From Campylobacter sp. (GTDB lineage: Bacteria > Campylobacterota > Campylobacteria > Campylobacterales > Campylobacteraceae), in NCBI RefSeq assembly GCF_020024835.1, contig NZ_JAHHTD010000009.1, positions 1-35,405 of the forward strand: a stretch of DNA of 35,405 nt. The letters run 5' to 3'. A program made the translations under genes and the position numbers. Positions within the stretch are counted from its first letter, which is position 1; the number at the start of each line of letters is the position of its first letter. Below are positions 8,258 through 15,625 of the stretch, piece by piece. The notes under the pieces were generated by a model. The model saw only the letters and a program-made list of their open reading frames with translations, was not told the DNA's origin and ran no database searches.

Positions 8258-9676
8258 ATGTTTGAGGTAATTATAGGATTAGAAGTTCATACACAATTAA
8301 ATACTAAGACTAAAATTTTTTGTTCGTGTGCTACTTCTTTTGGAGAAAAGCCAAATACAAATGTTTGTCCTACTTGTTTAGCTTTACCAGGTGCTTTACC
8401 TGTTTTAAATAAAGAAGCAGCAATAAAAGCTATTGCTTTTGGAAAAGCCGTTAATGCCACTATAAATCAAAAAAGTATATTTAATAGAAAAAATTATTTT
8501 TATCCTGATTTACCAAAAGCGTATCAAATTTCACAATTTGATATACCTATAGTTGAAAATGGGGAGCTTTTTATAAATATAAATGGTAACAATAAACGCA
8601 TAGGTATCACAAGAGCACATTTAGAAGAAGATGCAGGAAAAAATATTCACGAGAGTAATTTTTCAAAAGTTGATTTAAATAGAGCAGGAACGCCATTGCT
8701 TGAAATAGTTAGCGAGCCAGAGCTTAGAAGTTCAGATGAAGCTGTTGCTTATCTTAAAAAATTACATTCTATTATAAGATTTTTAGATATTTCTGATGCA
8801 AATATGCAAGAAGGAAGTTTTAGATGTGATGCTAATGTAAGTATTAGACCAAAGGGTGATACTAAGCTTTATACTAGAGTTGAAATAAAAAATTTAAATT
8901 CGTTTCGTTTTATACAAAAAGCTATTGATTATGAAGTAATGCGTCAAAGTCAAGCTTGGGAAGATGGTGTGTATGAAGATGAGGTATTTCAAGAAACAAG
9001 ATTATTTGATACTACAAATTTGATCACTAAAAGTATGAGAGGCAAAGAAGATTCCGCAGAATATAGATATTTTCCAGATCCTGATCTTTTGCCTGTGATT
9101 TTAAGTGATGAAATGATGAATATAAAAATTCCAGAATTACCAGATGAAAAGAAAATTAAATTTATTGAAAAATTCAATATAAAAGAAAGTGATAGCGAGG
9201 TATTAATTTCCTCTTTAGAGCTTTGTAGGTATTTTGAGTATTTAATAGACCAAAAATTAAATCCTAAATTATGCGTAACGTGGCTGACAACAGAGCTTAT
9301 GGGGCTTTTAAAAGGTGATTTAACTATAGAAAATTCACCAATTAAACAAGAAAAACTAGCTTTGCTTATTAAACGCATAGAAGAGGGAGTAATTAGTGCT
9401 AAAGCAGGAAAAGATATACTTGCATATGTATTTGAAAATACACAAGTTGATATTGATGATGCTATAGAAAAACTCGGATTAAAGCAAGTTAGCGATGATG
9501 GTGCGATTGAAAAAATTATTGATGAAATTTTAAAATCAAATGAAGACAAAGTTATTGAGTATAAAAGTGGTAAAGATAAGCTTTTTGGATTTTTTGTTGG
9601 TCAAACTATGAAAGCAGGTAAAGGTGCTTTTAATCCTGCTAAAGTAAATGAAATTTTAAAAGCAAAGCTTGGATAA
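8258..9676 (+). CDS. gatB: Asp-tRNA(Asn)/Glu-tRNA(Gln) amidotransferase subunit B
   Basis: A 472-residue GatB subunit, which phosphorylates the mischarged aminoacyl end of Glu-tRNA(Gln) or Asp-tRNA(Asn) and passes it ammonia from GatA. Zinc-ligand cysteines are C22, C24, C37 and C40. The family signature appears as VDLNRAGTPLLEIVSEPEL. The C-terminal YqeY/tail domain ends FGFFVGQTMKAGKGAFNP, the tRNA-contacting tail. Length is normal. The stop TAA shares its last base with the gpsA ATG (TAATG), so the two are translationally linked. GatA and GatC are not in the window. Confidence 0.97.
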   Translation: MFEVIIGLEVHTQLNTKTKIFCSCATSFGEKPNTNVCPTCLALPGALPVLNKEAAIKAIAFGKAVNATINQKSIFNRKNYFYPDLPKAYQISQFDIPIVENGELFININGNNKRIGITRAHLEEDAGKNIHESNFSKVDLNRAGTPLLEIVSEPELRSSDEAVAYLKKLHSIIRFLDISDANMQEGSFRCDANVSIRPKGDTKLYTRVEIKNLNSFRFIQKAIDYEVMRQSQAWEDGVYEDEVFQETRLFDTTNLITKSMRGKEDSAEYRYFPDPDLLPVILSDEMMNIKIPELPDEKKIKFIEKFNIKESDSEVLISSLELCRYFEYLIDQKLNPKLCVTWLTTELMGLLKGDLTIENSPIKQEKLALLIKRIEEGVISAKAGKDILAYVFENTQVDIDDAIEKLGLKQVSDDGAIEKIIDEILKSNEDKVIEYKSGKDKLFGFFVGQTMKAGKGAFNPAKVNEILKAKLG

Positions 9677-10578
9677 TGAATATAGCAGTTATTGGTGCAG
9701 GAAAGTGGGGGAGTGCTTTATATGATGCTTTGAGTGTGCATAATGATTGTGTAATCACCTCATATCATCATAAAGACATTCCTAATTTTGTCAGTGCTGA
9801 TACTGCTTTAAAGTGCGAATACTTAGTTTTTGCTTTGTATGCACAAGGTTCTTATGAATGGCTTAAAAATAATTTTCAAGATAATAATCATAAAATTTTA
9901 GTCGCCTCAAAAGGTATTGATTTTAAGAGTTTAAAATTTATGGATGAAATTTTTATGGATTTTATAGCAAGTGATAGAATTTGTTTTTTAAGCGGCCCTT
10001 CTTTTGCTTTAGAGGTTTTAGATAAAAAGCCATGTGCTCTAGTTCTTAGCGGAAAAAATAAACAACTTTGTGATAAATTTTCATCTTTTTTTCCAAGCTA
10101 CATAAAAACATATGTGAGTAATGATGTAAAAGGTGCTGAAATTTGTGGAGCATATAAAAATGTCTTAGCTATTGCCAGTGGTGTGTGTGATGGATTAAAA
10201 TTAGGAAATAATGCTAGAGCTTCACTTGTTTCAAGAGGTTTGGTTGAGATGCATCGTTTTGGTAAATTTTTTAGTGCAAGTGAGGAAACATTTTTGGGAC
10301 TTAGTGGAGCAGGAGATTTGTTTTTAAGTGCTTCAAGCTTGCTTTCTAGAAATTATAGAGTCGGTTTTAATCTTGCGCAAAATAAAAATTTAGAACAAAT
10401 TTTGCAAGAATTAGGTGAAGTCGCAGAAGGTGTGCAAACAGCATTTGCTATCTACTCTTTAGCACAAAAATATCAAATTTATACTCCTATTGTTAATGAA
10501 GTAGTTTCTATGTTAAATGGTAAAAATGTTCAAAAATGCGTAACTGATTTAATGTTATCAAAGGAGGAAATTCAATGA
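9676..10578 (+). CDS. gpsA: NAD(P)+ glycerol-3-phosphate dehydrogenase
   Basis: A 300-residue enzyme that reduces dihydroxyacetone phosphate to sn-glycerol-3-phosphate for phospholipid synthesis. The nucleotide-binding loop is G7-A-G9-K-W-G12. LSGPSFALEV, the catalytic lysine K161 in CGAYKNVLAIASG, and GNNARASLVSRG are all present. It is shorter than E. coli GpsA (339 residues) but typical for Campylobacter. Its end contains a strong Shine-Dalgarno sequence (AAGGAGG, 10561-10567) that serves the next gene, whose ATG overlaps the gpsA stop. Confidence 0.96.
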   Translation: MNIAVIGAGKWGSALYDALSVHNDCVITSYHHKDIPNFVSADTALKCEYLVFALYAQGSYEWLKNNFQDNNHKILVASKGIDFKSLKFMDEIFMDFIASDRICFLSGPSFALEVLDKKPCALVLSGKNKQLCDKFSSFFPSYIKTYVSNDVKGAEICGAYKNVLAIASGVCDGLKLGNNARASLVSRGLVEMHRFGKFFSASEETFLGLSGAGDLFLSASSLLSRNYRVGFNLAQNKNLEQILQELGEVAEGVQTAFAIYSLAQKYQIYTPIVNEVVSMLNGKNVQKCVTDLMLSKEEIQ

Positions 10579-11762
10579 TTTTAAAAAATGCAAGAATTTA
10601 TGGCGAAGAAAAAGTTGATATTAAAATTCAAGATGGAAAAATTGCTTGTATAGATAGTTTTATTGATGATAAATTGGATTTAATTGTTGATTTAGAAGAA
10701 AAAACTCTTTTACCTTCTTTTATTGATTTAAATGTTAGCTTATTAGACAATGAGTTTGGAGTTGAAAAATTAATAACTTTAGAAAAACAATGCTTAAATG
10801 GAGGAGTTTCCACTATAGTCTTAAGAGATAGTTTAGATGCTAATACTCAAGGATATAAGTTATATTTTGATAAATTAAAGTCATTAAAAATTAATGTTAT
10901 TCCTGTTATAAAACCATTAAATAAAGAAAATAAATTAAAAGATATTTCTATTTTGCTTGATAGTGGTGCAAGAGGGATAGAAATTCAAAGTAGTATGGGG
11001 GCAAATTTTTTAAAACAAAGTATGCAATATGCTAAAATGAAAGATAGTATAGTGTTTATAAAATGTTTTGATGAAAATTTTGATGATAATGGTGTTATGA
11101 ATGATAGCAAGATGAGCTTTGAATTAGGACTAATTGGCATTAGTGATATAGCTGAAAGTAGTGAAGTCGCTAAAATGAAAGAAATCTCAGAATTTTATGG
11201 TAGCAATGTAAGTTTTGATGCCTTAAGTTTAACAAGATCTTTTGATTTATTAAAATCTAAAAATAATGAAATTTCAATCCATCATTTATTAAAAAATGAT
11301 AGCGAATGCAATAATTTTAACACTAGTGCAAAAATTTTACCTCCTTTAAAAAGTCAAGATATGCAAGTAAAATTAAAAGAATATTTTTTAGATAATAAAG
11401 TTAGATTTTTGACCTCATTGCACTCGCCTGTTTCAATATCAAAAAAGGAATTAGCTTTTGATGAAGCACAATTTGGAATCGATACTATAGATATATATGT
11501 AAGTTTATGTTTTACATATTTTATACAAAATGGATTGTTAGATTGGAAAAGACTTTGTAATTTTACAAGTTATCACCAAGCAAAATTTTTGGGACTAAAT
11601 AAAGGAAAAATAGAAGTAGGATATGACGCAGATCTTATTGTCTTTGATGAAAAATCTAAAAAAATAATAAATAATCAATACTCTTTATATCAAAATGAGG
11701 AAATTTGCGGTGTTATCACGCATTCTATAATTAATGGCAAAATAATAACATCGGATAATTAA
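10575..11762 (+). CDS. pyrC2: Dihydroorotase-like protein lacking metal ligands (pseudo-dihydroorotase)
   Basis: A 395-residue amidohydrolase-fold protein related to class I dihydroorotases. The fold is intact: a split beta-sandwich (about 1-50 and 340-395, the latter with GKIEVGYDADLIVFD) around a TIM barrel. The residues that make the enzyme work are not. The usual D-x-H-x-H metal motif reads D51-L-N53-V-S55, and the usual TDHAPH loop reads T280-S-L-H283-S-P, so the catalytic Asp is gone. The histidine expected in the HCED strand is a lysine (FIKCFDE). This resembles the inactive dihydroorotase-like partners of aspartate transcarbamoylase (PyrX/PyrC' in Pseudomonas); a structural role with PyrB is my inference. 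The name follows the C. jejuni annotation. The start overlaps gpsA (ATGA), with AAGGAGG seven bases upstream. Confidence 0.85.
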   Translation: MILKNARIYGEEKVDIKIQDGKIACIDSFIDDKLDLIVDLEEKTLLPSFIDLNVSLLDNEFGVEKLITLEKQCLNGGVSTIVLRDSLDANTQGYKLYFDKLKSLKINVIPVIKPLNKENKLKDISILLDSGARGIEIQSSMGANFLKQSMQYAKMKDSIVFIKCFDENFDDNGVMNDSKMSFELGLIGISDIAESSEVAKMKEISEFYGSNVSFDALSLTRSFDLLKSKNNEISIHHLLKNDSECNNFNTSAKILPPLKSQDMQVKLKEYFLDNKVRFLTSLHSPVSISKKELAFDEAQFGIDTIDIYVSLCFTYFIQNGLLDWKRLCNFTSYHQAKFLGLNKGKIEVGYDADLIVFDEKSKKIINNQYSLYQNEEICGVITHSIINGKIITSDN

Positions 11763-11776
11763 AGCCTTTTTAGTTT

Positions 11777-12211
11777 TTATTTTTTTTGAAGTCTATGGAA
11801 TTCATCCATTAAATATACTCTTAATTCATCACTTAATTTTTCTCCATTTTGGATAAAATTTGTGAGTAAATCCTCTAGCTCTTTTAAAAATAAAAAAAGC
11901 TCATTTTGCCACATTGCATTATTTTTATTACTTAAATGCATAGTTTGTATGTGATTTAATTTTCTACTCATATTGCTTAGACTTTCTAAGAAGTATTCTT
12001 TTTCTGTCGCATTTTTGAGTTCAATTTCATTATTTAATAACTGGGTTTTAAATAATCTTATTTTTTCATTAATCAAATCGCAAAACTCTGGATAAACAGC
12101 TATTTTTATAGGTTCTAACAATGCTTTTTCATCTAAATTCAATGTATATTTTTTTATAGAATAAAGAAGAGTTAAAAATGCTATAGCACTAATAAGAATA
12201 TAAAAAGTCAT
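11777..12211 (-). CDS. Hypothetical membrane-anchored protein
   Basis: A 144-residue protein I do not recognise. It has one N-terminal hydrophobic segment (TFYILISAIAFLTLLYSI), then a charged, helix-forming cytoplasmic or periplasmic part rich in Leu, Glu and Lys, ending in a basic tail (DEFHRLQKK). There are no catalytic motifs. It starts 18 bases downstream of the mature 3' end of tRNA-Leu and converges with pyrC2, 14 bases apart. It probably rides on the tRNA/atpE transcript, since no separate promoter can fit between the tRNA and its ATG. Confidence 0.75.
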   Translation of the reverse strand: MTFYILISAIAFLTLLYSIKKYTLNLDEKALLEPIKIAVYPEFCDLINEKIRLFKTQLLNNEIELKNATEKEYFLESLSNMSRKLNHIQTMHLSNKNNAMWQNELFLFLKELEDLLTNFIQNGEKLSDELRVYLMDEFHRLQKK

Positions 12212-12228
12212 TAAAAATCCTACAATAA

Positions 12229-12314
12229 TGGTGCGGTTAGCGAGATTTGAACTCGCACACGCTTAGCGCACCACCCCCTCAAGATGGCGTGTCTACCAAT
12301 TCCACCATAACCGC
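12229..12314 (-). tRNA. tRNA-Leu (anticodon GAG)
   Basis: On the minus strand the gene begins GCGGTTA and ends TAACCGC-A-CCA, a perfect 7-bp acceptor stem with the CCA end encoded. The D-loop reads AATTGGTAGACAC. The anticodon arm is CCATC-TTGAGGG-GGTGG, with anticodon GAG at the loop centre. A long class II variable arm follows, then GTTCAAATC in the T-loop. Total length is 86 bases. It decodes CUU/CUC leucine codons. Confidence 0.95.
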
Positions 12315-12341
12315 AAAAAATAACCTTCACTAAGGAAGGTT
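12315..12341 (-). terminator. Rho-independent terminator between atpE and tRNA-Leu
   Basis: On the minus strand AACCTTC, a six-base loop, GAAGGTT, then A and six Ts. The T-run ends exactly at the first base of tRNA-Leu. The stem is 7 bp with four G-C or C-G pairs. It lies three bases after the atpE stop codon. If functional, the tRNA and the small gene beyond it depend on read-through or on processing. Confidence 0.7.
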
Positions 12342-12344
12342 TTC

Positions 12345-12668
12345 CTAAGCTGCTACTAATGCTTTAAATGGATTAGCATAAAGAGCAATCAATGCAATAA
12401 CGAGTGCATAAATTACTTGAGCTTCGATCATTGCTAGAGCAATAAACATAGTAGTCATTAATTTACCACCAAGACCAGGATTTCTAGCTGTTCCTGCTAT
12501 GGTAGCTGCTGCTGTATTTCCCATTCCTATAGCTCCACCTAAAGCTGCAATACCAAGACCTAAGCCCGCTGCCAAAACAGAAAACGATGCCAACCATTGA
12601 TTCATAGATCCTTCCGCTGCAAATGCAAAGCTACTTAAAGCTAACATTAAAAATATAATTTTTTTCAT
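12345..12668 (-). CDS. atpE: ATP synthase F0 subunit c
   Basis: A 107-residue c-ring subunit. The mature part is the standard helical hairpin: a glycine-rich first helix (GLGLGIAALGGAIGMG), the polar loop around R62-N-P-G, and a second helix carrying the ion-binding carboxylate E82 in AMIEAQVIYAL. It is longer than the E. coli protein (79) because of an N-terminal extension, MKKIIFLMLALSSFAFA, that looks like a cleavable signal peptide with an AFA-AE site. AAGGA precedes the ATG, and a promoter lies about 75 bases upstream. It is followed by a terminator and tRNA-Leu. Confidence 0.97.
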   Translation of the reverse strand: MKKIIFLMLALSSFAFAAEGSMNQWLASFSVLAAGLGLGIAALGGAIGMGNTAAATIAGTARNPGLGGKLMTTMFIALAMIEAQVIYALVIALIALYANPFKALVAA

Positions 12669-12742
12669 AATTTTCCTTAAGTGTTATATGTAATTAAAAT
12701 TCTTTCGGATTGCGTATCCCTACTCATAATTTTAAAGTCGTA

Positions 12743-12748
12743 ATTATA
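12743..12748 (-). promoter_or_regulatory. -10 box of the atpE promoter
   Basis: Minus-strand TATAAT preceded by a T-run (ATTTTTTATATAAT), the Campylobacter sigma-70 pattern. It implies an untranslated leader of roughly 70 bases. The leader contains a small GGAT-ACGCA-ATCC hairpin (12706-12719 region) of unknown meaning. Confidence 0.65.
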
Positions 12749-12837
12749 TAAAAAATAACTTTAAAAATATTGAAATTTTGATAAAAATAGATTGATTTTA
12801 AAATAAATTAAAGTTTTTTTAGCTAAATTAAAGCCTT

Positions 12838-12843
12838 TATAAT
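12838..12843 (+). promoter_or_regulatory. -10 box upstream of the first symporter gene
   Basis: TATAAT within gcctttataatt. Transcription would begin near 12850, which is after the upstream ATG at 12846 and before the ATG at 12867. This is the main reason to prefer the later start for the symporter. Confidence 0.55.
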
Positions 12844-12866
12844 TAATGTTAATTGGGGTATTTTTT

Positions 12867-14219
12867 ATGAATGATAAATTTTCTAAAATAGGATTTGTTT
12901 TAGCAGTTGCTGGATCAGCTGTTGGCCTTGGAAATGCGTGGAAATTTCCAACTTTAGTAGGACAAAATGGTGGATCTGCATTTGTGCTTTTGTATTTGCT
13001 TTTAACTTTAAGTGTCGGTTTTGTAATATTTTTAGCTGAACTTAGCATAGGAAAATTAAGTGAAAAGGATCCAGTAAATGCTTTTTATACTTTAGCACCA
13101 AAGTATAAAAAATTATGGTCATTTGTTGGATTTTCTATGATAGGTGCTATTTTAATTGTTTCTTTTTATAGTGTTATCATAGGTTGGATTGTAAAATATA
13201 TCTATCTTGGATTTTTCCCTTTACCTAAAAATATAGATGAAAGTGCTGCAAGCTTTGTAAATTTACTTTCAAATGATGTTTTATCACAATTTGTGTGTTT
13301 TACATTTGTATTTATAGTGATATTTTATGTGGTATCAAAAGGTGTAAAAAGCGGCATAGAAAAACTTAATGTTTGGATGATGCCAAGTTTATTTGTATTA
13401 TTGATTTTAATGTTAGGATATTCTTTTAGCATAGATGGATTTTCTAAAGCTAGTGTTTTTTTATTTTCTCCTGATTTTTCAAAATTAGGAGTTGGTTCAT
13501 TTTTAAGTGCTTTAGGGCTTGCTTGTTTTTCTTTATCAATTGGAGTTGGATCTATCATTACTTATTCTGCAAGTTTGCCAGATAAAACTAATTTTATAAG
13601 CAGCACTATTAATATCATTTTTATAAATATCATCATAGGTATTATGATGGGCTTAATTGTTTTTACTTTTGTTTTTGAATTTAATGGTGATCCAGCTCAG
13701 CAAGGGCCAGGGCTTATTTTTGTTTCTTTGATGAATTTATTTTCTAATATCAATCCTTTAGGTTTCTTACCTTTAGGTAATATTTTAGCTGTGGCATTTT
13801 TTATAGCCTTATTTTTTGCAGGTATTACTTCAGCAATTTCAATGATAGAACCACTAACTTTTTATTTAATCAATTCTTATAATTTTTCTCGTAAAAAAGC
13901 TTTAATATGTATTGCTTTTGTAGTGTATTTTTTAGGGAGCTTGTGTATATTATCAAGTATTGAGTGGAGCAAGGACTCTTTGGAATTTTTTGGGAAAAGT
14001 TTTTTTGATATACTTGATTTTATTGCTTCAGATTTAATGATGCCTTTAGGAGGATTATTGAGTGCAATTTTTGTAGGATTTATACTTAAAAAAGAGGCTT
14101 TAAAAACATTATTTTGTCCTTATATGAAAGAGATATTTTTTGAAGTATGGTATTTTTTTGTAAGATTTGTTTCACCTTTAGCTGTAATTTTAATTATGGT
14201 AAAACAATTTTTTTTCTAA
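12867..14219 (+). CDS. Neurotransmitter:sodium symporter family transporter (first of a tandem pair)
   Basis: A 450-residue sodium-coupled transporter of the NSS (SNF) family with the LeuT fold. The unwound first helix shows the sodium and substrate motif GLGNAWKFP, followed by LVGQNGGSAF. About 11-12 membrane helices can be seen, as in many bacterial NSS proteins. The substrate is probably an amino acid but cannot be told from sequence. The start at 12867 (MNDKFSKIGF) is chosen because the neighbouring paralogue starts with the same residues and because the ATG at 12846 would sit ahead of the likely transcription start. The gene is 11 bases from its paralogue, with AAGG across the junction, so they form an operon. 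Confidence 0.92.
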   Translation: MNDKFSKIGFVLAVAGSAVGLGNAWKFPTLVGQNGGSAFVLLYLLLTLSVGFVIFLAELSIGKLSEKDPVNAFYTLAPKYKKLWSFVGFSMIGAILIVSFYSVIIGWIVKYIYLGFFPLPKNIDESAASFVNLLSNDVLSQFVCFTFVFIVIFYVVSKGVKSGIEKLNVWMMPSLFVLLILMLGYSFSIDGFSKASVFLFSPDFSKLGVGSFLSALGLACFSLSIGVGSIITYSASLPDKTNFISSTINIIFINIIIGIMMGLIVFTFVFEFNGDPAQQGPGLIFVSLMNLFSNINPLGFLPLGNILAVAFFIALFFAGITSAISMIEPLTFYLINSYNFSRKKALICIAFVVYFLGSLCILSSIEWSKDSLEFFGKSFFDILDFIASDLMMPLGGLLSAIFVGFILKKEALKTLFCPYMKEIFFEVWYFFVRFVSPLAVILIMVKQFFF

Positions 14220-14230
14220 GGCCTTAAGCT

Positions 14231-15565
14231 ATGAATGATAAATTTTCTAAAATAGGATTTATTTTAGCGGTTGCAGGTGGAGCTATAGGACTTGGAAATG
14301 CGTGGAAATTTCCAACCTTAGTAGGACAAAATGGTGGTTTTGCCTTTGTGCTTTTATATTTAATTTTAACTATTAGCATTGGATTTTGCGTCTTTTTAGC
14401 AGAAATAGCTATGGGTAAATTAAGTCATAAAGATCCAGTAAATGCTTATAAGACTTTAGCTTTAAGATATTCTCAAAAATGGAAATTCGCAGGTTTTTTT
14501 ATGCTGGGTGGAATTTTTGTTTTGTCTTTTTATTTGGTAATTATAGGTTGGGTCTTAAAATATATGGTTACATCAATTTATTATTTACCAAGTAATGTTG
14601 AAGAAGCTGGAAGATTGTTTGGGAATTTGATAGAAAATAGTATCGCAGAAAGTAGTTTATACTTTTTAATAGCTTTTTTTCTTACCTTATTTGTTGTATC
14701 AAAAGGAATAAAAAGTGGCATAGAAAAGCTTAATATTTGGATTATGCCAAGTTTATTTATTATGCTTGTATTTATGCTTATTTATTGTTTTTTTCAAGAA
14801 GGATTTAATCAAGCTTTTTTTTATCTTTTTTATCCTGATTTTTCTAAATTAAGTTTAAATTCTATACTTGCAGCTTTAGGACTTGCTTTTTTTACTTTGT
14901 GTTTAGGTATAGGTTGTATTACAACTTACGCAGCATCTTTAAAAAATGATACAAATATAATCACAAGTTCTTTTATCGTGGTATTATTAAATATTTGTAT
15001 AGGTCTTATGATGGGACTTATAGTTTTTACTTTTATATTTAAATTTAATGCTAATCCAGCAGAAGGTGCAGGTCTTGTATTTATATCGCTTACAACATTG
15101 TTTTCAAATTTAGAAAATTATTTTGGAAATTTTTTAGCTTTTTATTTTTTCTTAGCTTTATTTTTTGCAGGCATTACTTCAGCAGTTTCAATGATAGAGC
15201 CTTTTACTTTTTATCTTGTAAGTGAATATAAAATTCCTAGAGTAAAAGCACTAATATTCATAGGTATTATAGTTTTTATTTTGGGTATGAGTTGTATTTT
15301 ATCTTTTAGTGGTGTATATAAAAACTATTTTAGTTTTTTTGGATTAAGTTTTTTTGACATTTTAGACAAATTAACCTCAAATTTTATGTTACCATTAGGA
15401 GCTTTAACTAGTGCTATTTTTGTTGGTTTTTTTATGAGTAAAGAAAGAATTTATCAACTTTTTTCTCAATTTATGGGTAAGACAATATTTGAAATTTGGT
15501 ATTTTTTACTTAGATTTATTGTGCCATTTGCTATTGTTATTATTATGTTAAATCAAATTTTATAA
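14231..15565 (+). CDS. Neurotransmitter:sodium symporter family transporter (second of a tandem pair)
   Basis: A 444-residue paralogue of the preceding gene. The N-terminal 40 residues are almost identical (MNDKFSKIGFILAVAGGAIG, then LGNAWKFPTLVGQNGG), and the two stay alignable to the end, both closing with a FE.WYF.LRF..P..... segment and a hydrophobic C-terminus. It must have arisen by tandem duplication; divergence in the middle suggests either different substrates or a heteromeric pair. C. jejuni has an equivalent pair next to pycB, from memory, so the duplication is old. Confidence 0.92.
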   Translation: MNDKFSKIGFILAVAGGAIGLGNAWKFPTLVGQNGGFAFVLLYLILTISIGFCVFLAEIAMGKLSHKDPVNAYKTLALRYSQKWKFAGFFMLGGIFVLSFYLVIIGWVLKYMVTSIYYLPSNVEEAGRLFGNLIENSIAESSLYFLIAFFLTLFVVSKGIKSGIEKLNIWIMPSLFIMLVFMLIYCFFQEGFNQAFFYLFYPDFSKLSLNSILAALGLAFFTLCLGIGCITTYAASLKNDTNIITSSFIVVLLNICIGLMMGLIVFTFIFKFNANPAEGAGLVFISLTTLFSNLENYFGNFLAFYFFLALFFAGITSAVSMIEPFTFYLVSEYKIPRVKALIFIGIIVFILGMSCILSFSGVYKNYFSFFGLSFFDILDKLTSNFMLPLGALTSAIFVGFFMSKERIYQLFSQFMGKTIFEIWYFLLRFIVPFAIVIIMLNQIL

Positions 15566-15590
15566 ATTTCATTTTTAAGAAACTTAGAGT

Positions 15591-15596
15591 TATAAT
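15591..15596 (+). promoter_or_regulatory. -10 box upstream of pycB
   Basis: TATAAT within gagttataatta, 30 bases before the pycB ATG at 15626. The gap after the symporter pair is 60 bases and holds no obvious terminator. Confidence 0.55.
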
Positions 15597-15625
15597 TATT
15601 TTCGATACAAGATTAAGGAAGAGTG

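Noticed and set aside
8989..9549. 186-residue open frame on the minus strand inside gatB
   Set aside because: Long only because AT-rich coding sequence leaves few stops in this antisense frame; Ser/Ile/Phe-rich without any motif.
12846..12866. Seven-residue N-terminal extension of the first symporter (ATG at 12846)
   Set aside because: The likely transcription start is near 12850, and the paralogue begins at the equivalent of 12867.
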